Source: an uncultured Clostridium sp.
Lineage (GTDB): Bacteria > Bacillota > Clostridia > Peptostreptococcales > Peptostreptococcaceae
NCBI GenBank assembly: GCA_900539645.1
Contig: UQCY01000019.1
Coordinates: forward strand, 1 to 20,771
Length of the DNA: 20,771 bases
Direction of reading: 5' to 3'
The notes beneath the pieces were generated by a model. It had not been told where the DNA came from. It did not search any database and saw only the letters and a list, made by a program, of their open reading frames with translations. Below are positions 1 through 6,054 of this stretch, piece after piece (within the stretch, counting starts at the first letter, position 1; each line of letters begins with the position of its first letter). A program made the translations under genes and the position numbers.

Positions 1-14
1 TATATGAAAAAATT

Positions 15-38
15 TTAATTACAGTATAATGTAATTAA
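15..38 (+). promoter_or_regulatory. -10 box inside a perfect inverted-repeat operator, upstream of the nitroreductase gene
   Basis: TTAATTAC (15-22) and GTAATTAA (31-38) are perfect 8-base inverted repeats around an 8-base centre that carries a consensus -10 box, TATAAT (25-30). A palindrome lying over the -10 box is where a dimeric winged-helix repressor would block RNA polymerase. Small nitroreductase genes of Firmicutes are often controlled by MarR or HxlR-type redox or electrophile sensors, so such a repressor is a plausible guess; no regulator gene is visible here. No good -35 box can be read because the window starts at base 1. Confidence 0.55.
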
Positions 39-76
39 GGAAATAAAATATTTCAAAAATGAAGGGGGTATTTTTT

Positions 77-598
77 GTGATAGATTTCGTAAAAACTAGA
101 AGAAGTTGTAGAAAGTATTCTGATCTTCCAGTGCCAGAGGATAAACTTAAAAAAGTTTTAAAGGCTGGACTTTTAGCTCCATCAGGAAGATCTAAAAAAC
201 CTTGGGAATTTGTAGTTACTACAGATTCAAAAAAATTAGAATTATTATCTAACTGTAGAACAAAGGGTGGAGGATTTTTCCTAAAGGATGCTCCGGTAGC
301 AATTGTTATAGCTGCAGATCCAGAATTAACTGATGTTTGGACTGAAGACTGCTCGATAGCAGCATCTTATATGCAGCTTGAAGCTCATAGTTTAGGGCTT
401 GCTACTTGTTGGGTACAGGTAAGACAGAGAGCTCATGATGAAAATCAGACAGCTGAGGAATATATAAAAAATGTTATGGAAATACCAGAAAACTACAAAG
501 TACAGTGCATATTAGGTCTTGGATATTCAAATGAGGACAAAGAATCATACACAGATGCAGATGTAGTTTGGGAAAAAGTTCATTTTGAAAAATTTTAA
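77..598 (+). CDS. nitroreductase family FMN-dependent oxidoreductase
   Basis: Small nitroreductase of 173 residues, within the range of the single-domain family. These cytoplasmic enzymes bind FMN as dimers and use NAD(P)H to reduce nitro compounds, quinones or related electrophiles; the substrate cannot be read from sequence. The N-terminus shows the family signature RRSCRKY (the RRSxRxF/Y phosphate and FMN contact), followed by an APSGRSKKPWEF segment equivalent to the usual APSxxNxQPWxF. A GLATCWV segment lies in the second half. A frame start exists at ATG 59, but the GTG at 77 is preferred: AAGGGGG (62-68) lies 8 bases before it, and the protein then begins (M)IDFVKTRRS, typical of the family. 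All five Gln codons are CAG, like the housekeeping genes here. It forms a single-gene unit between its operator and a terminator. Confidence 0.88.
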   Translation: MIDFVKTRRSCRKYSDLPVPEDKLKKVLKAGLLAPSGRSKKPWEFVVTTDSKKLELLSNCRTKGGGFFLKDAPVAIVIAADPELTDVWTEDCSIAASYMQLEAHSLGLATCWVQVRQRAHDENQTAEEYIKNVMEIPENYKVQCILGLGYSNEDKESYTDADVVWEKVHFEKF

Positions 599-610
599 TA
601 CGGAAATAGA

Positions 611-638
611 AAAAGAGTCTAATTTAGGCTCTTTTTTT
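611..638 (+). terminator. Rho-independent terminator after the nitroreductase gene
   Basis: AAAAGAGTCT (611-620) pairs with AGGCTCTTTT with one G-U wobble across a 5-base AATTT loop, and the hairpin runs into seven T residues. It sits 13 bases after the stop codon. Confidence 0.85.
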
Positions 639-659
639 GTTGCAATTTTAAGCAAAAAT

Positions 660-690
660 TTTACAAAAAATATATTTATTGTAGTAGAAT
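660..690 (+). promoter_or_regulatory. possible promoter of the PP2C-glycosyltransferase operon
   Basis: TTTACA (660-665) and TAGAAT (685-690) could be -35 and -10 boxes, but the 19-base spacer is long. The rest of the 639-862 gap is AT-rich and I see no coding frame or clear RNA structure in it. A promoter is expected here because a terminator closes the preceding gene. Confidence 0.3.
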
Positions 691-862
691 AGAAAAGTAA
701 AGATTTATATAGAAAAAAACTAATAGAAAGAAAAATACAATAGAAAAAACAAATACTATCATAAAAAATATAGTGTTATACTGATTTGTATAGAAAAAAT
801 AATTTAAGATATTGATTAAAAAAATAATTGTAAATATATAAATCCAAAAAGGAGGATTGTCT

Positions 863-1726
863 ATGAGGCTAAAAATAAAAAACTGTAGCCTTTTATGTAA
901 TCAAGGAACAGCACCTTATAATGAAGATGCAGCTGGTATAACACCTTTTGGAGTATGGGTACTTGACGGAGCAACTGGACTTAATGGGAAGAATATAGTA
1001 TCTGATGAGAGTGATGCAAGATGGTACTCTCAGTGGTGGAATAACTTTTTACATGAAAATATATACAGAAGTGATTCATTAAAAGAAATTATGTTAGATG
1101 GAATAAGAAGTATAAAGGAAGAGTATAATGAGCTTGTAGAGGGAAAAGATGTAAAAAAATTAGATTTACCATCTAGCTCTATAGCTATAGTAAAATTTAG
1201 AGATGATATGATAGAGTATTTTCTTTTAGGAGATTGCTCTTTCTTCTATAATGATGGAGAAAGAAAAATTATAAAAGATAGAAGCATATGTCATCTTGAT
1301 GATAAAGTATACGATGAAATGATTAGAATACCTAACTTAGAAAAGCTTTCATTTAATGAAATAAAAGCGAGGGTTATGAATACCATAATAGATAATAGAA
1401 TGAAGAAAAATACTAAAGATGGATATTGGATTTTAGATTTTAGTGAGGAAGCAATAGAAAATTCTATACATGGATATATTCAGGTAGAAGATGAGATGAA
1501 AATAATGCTTGCTAGTGATGGATTTACATGTGCATCTGATAGATATGGTATTTTAAAAGAGGATGAATTAATATATATAGCTGAAAAAATGGGAATAGAG
1601 TATATTTTTAATCAGGTGAGAGAATTTGAGGAAGACGACTACAAGGCAATAAAAATGCCAAGATTTAAGGTTATGGACGACTCAACAGCTGTATATGTAG
1701 AGCTTTATAATAAAAAAGAAAAGTAA
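863..1726 (+). CDS. PP2C-like protein phosphatase domain protein
   Basis: A 287-residue protein made of a single PP2C-like (PPM) domain, which in active members hydrolyses phosphoserine or phosphothreonine with two metal ions. The metal-binding landmarks are present in order: NED at residues 20-22, DGATG at 35-39 (DGxGG in classical members), SDG with Asp219, and DDSTAV with Asp272 and Asp273 near the C-terminus. It is cytoplasmic, with no signal peptide or membrane helix. The preferred start is ATG 863 because GGAGG (851-855) lies 7 bases upstream; an in-frame TTG at 857 is too close. The gene is followed after 26 bases by a glycosyltransferase in the same direction, so the two are probably co-transcribed. 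No partner Ser/Thr kinase is nearby, so the target is unknown. It is more divergent than PrpC/Stp phosphatases. Confidence 0.8.
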   Translation: MRLKIKNCSLLCNQGTAPYNEDAAGITPFGVWVLDGATGLNGKNIVSDESDARWYSQWWNNFLHENIYRSDSLKEIMLDGIRSIKEEYNELVEGKDVKKLDLPSSSIAIVKFRDDMIEYFLLGDCSFFYNDGERKIIKDRSICHLDDKVYDEMIRIPNLEKLSFNEIKARVMNTIIDNRMKKNTKDGYWILDFSEEAIENSIHGYIQVEDEMKIMLASDGFTCASDRYGILKEDELIYIAEKMGIEYIFNQVREFEEDDYKAIKMPRFKVMDDSTAVYVELYNKKEK

Positions 1727-1752
1727 TTATATAGAGAAGGAAAGGATTAGAA

Positions 1753-2991
1753 ATGAGAATATTACACATAACTACCCAAAAACCTAACAGTACAGGAAGC
1801 GGAATATATATGTGTGGAATGATAAAGGGGTTTGAAAAATTAGGATATGAGCAATCTGTTATAGCTGGAATTGATGTAGATGACAGCATAAAAGAATTAG
1901 AAGAACATTTTGGAGCGACAAAATTTTATCCAGTTGTATATAATACAAATGAGTTGGATTTTAATGTTGTTGGAATGAGCGACTCTATGCCTTATAAGAG
2001 CACTAGATATAGAGATATGAATGACGAAATGGTGGAGAAATTAAAAAAAGCATTTGAAAAGCAGATAAATAAAGCATTGGAAGAATTTAAGCCTAATATA
2101 ATAATCTGTCATCATTTATATCTACTTACTGCATTTGTAAGAGAAGTTGTAAAAGAAAAAGATATAAAAATTGCTGCAGTATGCCATGGAACTTGCTTAA
2201 GACAGTTAAAAACTATACCATTAGAAAGAGATTATATAAAAGAAAATATAAGAAATCTAGATATGTTATTTGCACTTCATGAAGAACAGAAGAGAGATAT
2301 AATGTCTGTATTTAATGTTGGAGAAGAAAAAGTAAAAGTAATTGGAAGTGGATTTAACGATAATATTTTCAAGAATAAAAACTATGAAGTTGAAAGAGAT
2401 TATATTGAATTGGTATTTGCTGGAAAAATATGTAAATCAAAAGGACTTATACCGTTTATAGATTGTTTAGATAGATTAGATTACAAAGATGATTTTATTA
2501 AAGTTAGACTTGCAGGTACTGGAAGCGATAAAGAATCTTATGATGAAATCGTAGCAAAGGCAGATAATAGTAGATTCGATATAAAATTCCTTGGGAAATT
2601 AAATCAGAATGACCTAAGTGAGGAATTCAACAAAGCTGATATATTTGTTCTACCTTCATTCTATGAGGGTCTACCTGTTGTTGTACTAGAGGCTATGGCA
2701 TGTGGTACAGATGTTGTAGTTACTGATATACCAGGTGTTAAAGAGTGGATTGGAGAAAAAATAAATACATCTGGAAAAATAAAATACGTTGAACTTCCAA
2801 AAATGAAATCTGTTGGTGTACCAGCAGACGAAGCTATAGAGCCATTTGAAGAAAGATTATCTGATGCACTAGATCAGATGATAAAAGAAAATCTAGATAC
2901 TACAAATCATAAAAGATTTATAGATATGTCAGAAAAAACTTGGGATGGACTTGCTAAAAGAATGGAAGAAATGATAATAAAAACAAAATAG
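1753..2991 (+). CDS. glycosyltransferase family 4 (GT-B fold)
   Basis: A 412-residue GT-B glycosyltransferase. The N-terminal half begins MRILHITTQKP and carries a glycine-rich acceptor-side loop (STGSGIYMCGMIKGF). The C-terminal half has the GT4 landmarks: VFAGKICKSKGL, which opens the donor domain, and FYEGLPVVVLEAMACG, whose paired glutamates (Glu305 and Glu313, the E-x7-E motif) contact the nucleotide sugar. Such enzymes are retaining transferases that add a sugar from a nucleotide donor to a lipid, polysaccharide or protein; neither donor nor acceptor is readable here. No membrane helix is present, so it acts in the cytoplasm or at the inner membrane face. The ribosome site AAGGAAAGG lies before ATG 1753. 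It is the second gene of an operon with the PP2C-like phosphatase; no terminator follows. Confidence 0.87.
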   Translation: MRILHITTQKPNSTGSGIYMCGMIKGFEKLGYEQSVIAGIDVDDSIKELEEHFGATKFYPVVYNTNELDFNVVGMSDSMPYKSTRYRDMNDEMVEKLKKAFEKQINKALEEFKPNIIICHHLYLLTAFVREVVKEKDIKIAAVCHGTCLRQLKTIPLERDYIKENIRNLDMLFALHEEQKRDIMSVFNVGEEKVKVIGSGFNDNIFKNKNYEVERDYIELVFAGKICKSKGLIPFIDCLDRLDYKDDFIKVRLAGTGSDKESYDEIVAKADNSRFDIKFLGKLNQNDLSEEFNKADIFVLPSFYEGLPVVVLEAMACGTDVVVTDIPGVKEWIGEKINTSGKIKYVELPKMKSVGVPADEAIEPFEERLSDALDQMIKENLDTTNHKRFIDMSEKTWDGLAKRMEEMIIKTK

Positions 2992-3031
2992 TATAACGTT
3001 TACAAATAAAATTTTAAGTTTGTTCAATATG

Positions 3032-3040
3032 TGGTACAAT
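3032..3040 (+). promoter_or_regulatory. extended -10 promoter for the macrodomain gene
   Basis: TG-G-TACAAT at 3032-3040 is an extended -10 element, followed about 50 bases later by the macrodomain start codon. A -35 box is poor, which is acceptable for extended -10 promoters. Confidence 0.55.
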
Positions 3041-3092
3041 TAAGTTAAATAAGAAACTAAAACTGACTTAAAACAGATTGGAGTGATGAGTT

Positions 3093-3947
3093 ATGAAATG
3101 GAAAGACTATGCTGAGGATATAAAACTGTTTGAAGAAATAGATAAAACAGTTAAACCACTTACAGAGGAACAGAAAAATAAGAATATAAAAACATTAATT
3201 ACTTATTTTGCATCTGATGTACCAGCAAAAGTGTATAGCTCAAAAGTTGAACTAGAACCGATAGAAAAATTAAAAGCATTATTAGCAGCTTATCCGGTTA
3301 AAAAAATTACTCCGGAAATACTAGCTATGCTTGAAAATATTCTTCTTATAGAAAATGATGTTGAAAATGCAGTTGATGCGAATTCAATAGAAGAAAAAGA
3401 AGATAGAATAGCTGTTTGGAAAGGTGATATAACTAAAATAAAAGCTGATGCGGTTGTAAATGATGCAAATAGTTCATTATTAGGAAATAGACAACCATTC
3501 CATAAGGGAGTAGATAGTAAAATTCATGCAGCAGCAGGACCAAGACTTAGAGAAGACTGCAATACAATAATAGAAAAACAGGGACATATTGAATATGCAG
3601 GAGATGCTAAAATAACTAGAGCATACTGCCTACCTTCAAAATACGTTGTTCATACTGTAGGACCTGTTGTTTTAGGTGGAAATCCTAGTAAAGAGCATGA
3701 AAAGCAGTTGCTTCACTGTTATAAATCAGTTCTAAATACTGTAAAAGATATAGATGATATAAAAACAATAGTATTTTGTGGTATATCTACAGGATCTTCA
3801 GGATATCCAAAGAAAGAGGCTGCACAGCTTGCAGTTGATAGAGTTAGAATTTGGTTAAAAGAAAATCCTGAAAAAGATATAAAAGTAATATTTAATGTAT
3901 ATGATGATGAAGAAATGGAAAAATATCTAAAAGCGTTAGAAAGATAG
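3093..3947 (+). CDS. macrodomain protein, protein-ADP-ribose hydrolase family
   Basis: A 284-residue protein with an N-terminal helical extension (about residues 1-100) and a C-terminal macrodomain (about 107-284). The extension plus macrodomain layout is that of the zinc-dependent MacroD group (streptococcal and staphylococcal members), which remove mono-ADP-ribose from proteins. The ADP-ribose loops are visible: GDITKIKADAVVNDANSS (Asn123, Asn126), the substrate loop ending in GVDSKIHAAAG, and GISTGSSGYPKKEAA, which cradles the diphosphate. In the zinc group the substrate loop normally carries C-x4-H-x-C; here the positions read Asn132, His137 and Gly139, so two of three ligands are gone. 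None of the sirtuin, GcvH-L and lipoate ligase genes that flank it in some relatives is present. Cytoplasmic; probably a single-gene unit. The fold is secure, the activity is inferred. Confidence 0.85.
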   Translation: MKWKDYAEDIKLFEEIDKTVKPLTEEQKNKNIKTLITYFASDVPAKVYSSKVELEPIEKLKALLAAYPVKKITPEILAMLENILLIENDVENAVDANSIEEKEDRIAVWKGDITKIKADAVVNDANSSLLGNRQPFHKGVDSKIHAAAGPRLREDCNTIIEKQGHIEYAGDAKITRAYCLPSKYVVHTVGPVVLGGNPSKEHEKQLLHCYKSVLNTVKDIDDIKTIVFCGISTGSSGYPKKEAAQLAVDRVRIWLKENPEKDIKVIFNVYDDEEMEKYLKALER

Positions 3948-3962
3948 TTTTTATATTAAAAG

Positions 3963-4010
3963 TAATATTATTTAAAAACAAGAGAGTGTTATTAATTAAA
4001 AATAATATTA
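3963..4010 (+). repeat. AT-only inverted repeat upstream of the DUF6873-like gene
   Basis: TAATATTATTT (3963-3973) and AAATAATATTA (4000-4010) are perfect inverted repeats 26 bases apart. With no G-C pairs the hairpin is weak in RNA; it may be chance in such AT-rich DNA or a protein-binding site. Confidence 0.35.
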
Positions 4011-4044
4011 AAACTGAAATATAATTGAATTAGATTAAATTTAG

Positions 4045-4075
4045 GGCAGTATGATTTTCGTACTGCCTTTTATTT
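4045..4075 (+). terminator. Rho-independent terminator 15 bases before the DUF6873-like gene
   Basis: GGCAGTATGA (4045-4054) pairs with TCGTACTGCC (4058-4067) over ten bases with one wobble and a 3-base loop, then TTTTATTTT. It ends the macrodomain transcript. It lies only about 15 bases before the next start codon, with the GAGGTGA ribosome site directly after the T tract, so it may also act as an attenuator for the downstream gene. Confidence 0.8.
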
Positions 4076-4089
4076 TGAGGTGAGATAAT

Positions 4090-4884
4090 ATGAAATTTGT
4101 AGAAAGTCCGTTTTGTTTTGATGGTAAATTAAAAACTTGTATAGTAGATGGAAGAATTACAGAAGAATTAGAAAAAAATTTATTGGATAGAGATGTTAGA
4201 ATAATAAAAACACCAAAGTGCAATGATGTTTACGATGCTATATCATATCATCCAGATATTCAGTTTTTTAATTGTGGAAACGGAAAAATAATAGTTGCAC
4301 CAAATTTATATGAGGAATATGTTGAGATTTTAAATAATTTTTACTCATCAGAAGAAGGATATGAAATAAAAAATAATAAAATTGATTTGATAAAAGGGGA
4401 GAAACATCTAAGTAAAAGATATCCATACGATATCGCTTATAATGTCTGTATTGTAGGGAAATACGCGCTCCATAATTTTGAATATACAGATAAAGAAGTT
4501 TTAAAATATTTAGATGAAAAAGGATTTGAAAGAATAAATATAAAACAAGGATATTCCAAATGTTCTATATGTGTTGTTGACGATAAATCAATAATAACAT
4601 CTGATAAAGGTATAGCAGAAAGTATAGAAAATAGTGGGGCAGATATAAACTATTTACTTATAGAAGAAGGGAGTATAGATTTATTTGATATGAATTTTGG
4701 ATTTATTGGAGGTTGTACAGGGATATTATCAGATTCAGAAGTTGGATTTTTAGGGAATGTAGAAAATCATCCGGATTTTGAAAAGATTAAAGAGTTTTTA
4801 AATAAGTGTGGAAAAAATTATATATCGCTTTCTGAAGAAAAGCTTGTAGATTTAGGATCTATAATACCAATTGTAATCGAATAG
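4090..4884 (+). CDS. DUF6873-like protein, probable GME fold, function unknown
   Basis: A 264-residue soluble protein that I match, by overall look only, to the DUF6873 group of the guanidine-modifying enzyme (GME, amidinotransferase-like) fold. Visible features are repeated beta-strand-plus-turn blocks (FFNCGNGKIIVAPN, then SKCSICVVDDKSIITSDKG) that fit the pseudo-symmetric propeller of that fold, a C-terminal GFIGGCTG segment with Cys209, and GFLGNVENHPDF. Active GME enzymes use a Cys-His-acid set; I cannot assign such a set with confidence, so the protein could be a non-catalytic relative. No signal peptide or membrane helix. Start ATG 4090 follows the ribosome site GAGGTGA (4077-4083). 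It follows a terminator and precedes a separately promoted gene, so it may rely on read-through or a promoter in 3950-4040 (a TATAAT is present at 4020-4025 without a good -35). Confidence 0.55.
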   Translation: MKFVESPFCFDGKLKTCIVDGRITEELEKNLLDRDVRIIKTPKCNDVYDAISYHPDIQFFNCGNGKIIVAPNLYEEYVEILNNFYSSEEGYEIKNNKIDLIKGEKHLSKRYPYDIAYNVCIVGKYALHNFEYTDKEVLKYLDEKGFERINIKQGYSKCSICVVDDKSIITSDKGIAESIENSGADINYLLIEEGSIDLFDMNFGFIGGCTGILSDSEVGFLGNVENHPDFEKIKEFLNKCGKNYISLSEEKLVDLGSIIPIVIE

Positions 4885-4924
4885 TGAATTTAAAGTGAAA
4901 TTATAGATTAAAATGATTAAGGTG

Positions 4925-4954
4925 TTGAATAAATTAAATAGATAGGTATATAAT
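4925..4954 (+). promoter_or_regulatory. promoter of the DUF445 gene
   Basis: TTGAAT (4925-4930) and TATAAT (4949-4954) are separated by 18 bases. The transcript would have a leader of about 100 bases before the DUF445 start; only a weak 5-base hairpin (GCATA with TATGC) was seen in it. Confidence 0.55.
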
Positions 4955-5065
4955 AATATTCTGATGTAGCATAGAAATAGATAAGTCTAGATTATGCATA
5001 TATAAAAATTAAAACGAAATTAATTAGATTGATTAAAAAATATTAAAAGGGAAAGGATGTTTGTT

Positions 5066-5668
5066 ATGAATATATTTTTAAGAATATTATTTATGGCGAT
5101 AATTGGGGGGCTTATAGGATATATTACGAATGTTGTTGCTATAAAAATGCTATTTAAACCGTATGAACCTATAAAAATACCACTTACCAACATAGAAATA
5201 ATGGGGTTAATACCTAAGAGAAGAGCTGAAATAGCAAAAAATGTAGCTGAGACAGTAAGAAGAGAGTTACTTAGTGAAGAAGACATATTCAATGGAATAA
5301 TAAAAGATGAAGATAAAGCAGAAATAGCGGGATATATAAATTCAAAAGTATCTAATATAATAGCTGAAAAGGCAATATTCCTGCCTTCATCTTTAGTTAA
5401 TAAAATAAACGGATATATATCAGATATAGTAGAAAAAGAAGTTGGAAATGCTATAGATGATTTAAGTAGTAGCTTTATAGAAAAAGCTAAGAATAGAGTA
5501 GATATAGAAAAAATTATAGAAGATAGAATAAATGAGTTTGATATAGAGTATCTAGAAGAAATGACTGTTAGAATAGCTAAGAAAGAATTAAAACATATAG
5601 AGGTTTTAGGATTACTTTTAGGGTTTGTGATTGGTATAGTTCAGGGGTTAATAACACTTATTATATAA
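5066..5668 (+). CDS. DUF445 family membrane protein
   Basis: A 200-residue DUF445 protein. It has an N-terminal membrane helix with the family signature GGLIGYITNVVAIKMLF and KPYEPI, followed by GLIPKRRAEIAKNVAE. A long charged helical stretch (roughly residues 55-175) comes next, then a second hydrophobic helix at the very C-terminus (LLLGFVIGIVQGLITLII). The protein is thus anchored at both ends with a helical domain between. The family's function is not known; Bacillus relatives (YheB, YtwF) are also uncharacterised. The start at ATG 5066 is favoured over ATG 5057 because AAAGGA (about 5052-5057) is 8 bases before 5066 but overlaps 5057. It has its own promoter, and no terminator was seen before the thrS promoter. 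It is short compared with many family members of about 380 residues. Confidence 0.8.
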   Translation: MNIFLRILFMAIIGGLIGYITNVVAIKMLFKPYEPIKIPLTNIEIMGLIPKRRAEIAKNVAETVRRELLSEEDIFNGIIKDEDKAEIAGYINSKVSNIIAEKAIFLPSSLVNKINGYISDIVEKEVGNAIDDLSSSFIEKAKNRVDIEKIIEDRINEFDIEYLEEMTVRIAKKELKHIEVLGLLLGFVIGIVQGLITLII

Positions 5669-5694
5669 TATTTCAGAAAATTAAAAGCTTTGTA

Positions 5695-5723
5695 TTGTAA
5701 TATGCAAAATGATGTGGTAGAAT
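5695..5723 (+). promoter_or_regulatory. promoter of the thrS T-box transcript
   Basis: TTGTAA (5695-5700), a 17-base spacer, then an extended -10, TG-G-TAGAAT (TG at 5715-5716, box 5718-5723). Transcription would start near 5730, just before the T-box stem I. Confidence 0.75.
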
Positions 5724-5744
5724 AAAATCAGAGTTTTATATTAG

Positions 5745-5971
5745 CGATGAAAAGAAAGAGTAGGATAAAAGTCGTCTTACAGAGAGATTGGGTCACCGGC
5801 TGAGAGCCCAATAGAAGTGAGTTATCTGAAAACTAGCTTGGAGCTGGATTTAGTAGCGAGAGTGAAAGTATCCGGGTGATTACCTTATAATCTTCAAGAG
5901 GGTGTTTATTTTGATAAATATCAACTTGGGTGGAACCGCGAGCATACTCGTCCCAATTTTATGGGACGAGT
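5745..5971 (+). promoter_or_regulatory. T-box leader of thrS
   Basis: tRNA-sensing leader of a threonyl-tRNA synthetase gene. Stem I base pairs GATGAAAAG (5745-5753) with CTTATAATC (5884-5892). The loop-E strand AGTA (about 5759-5762) is followed by GGATA pairing with TATCC. The distal part shows AGAGAG, an ATTGGG/CCCAAT hairpin and GGAG. The invariant T-box GGGTGGAACCGCG is at 5928-5940. CGTCCC (5949-5954) can pair with it as antiterminator or join the terminator stem. Uncharged tRNA-Thr is expected to bind and allow read-through when threonine is short. The likeliest specifier is ACC (5882-5884) in the context GTGATTACC. By strict spacing TAC could also be read, so the codon should be confirmed by covariance. 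Confidence 0.93.
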
Positions 5972-5978
5972 TTTTTTT
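5946..5978 (+). terminator. T-box terminator of the thrS leader
   Basis: ACTCGTCCCA (5946-5955) pairs perfectly with TGGGACGAGT (5962-5971) and runs into eight T residues. Its left arm holds the CGTCCC that competes for the T-box sequence. Confidence 0.93.
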
Positions 5979-6054
5979 ATTTTCATAAAAAGCAAAATAT
6001 AAAATTAATATGTAAATTATTATAAATTAATATAAAAAAGGGGAGGACACAATA

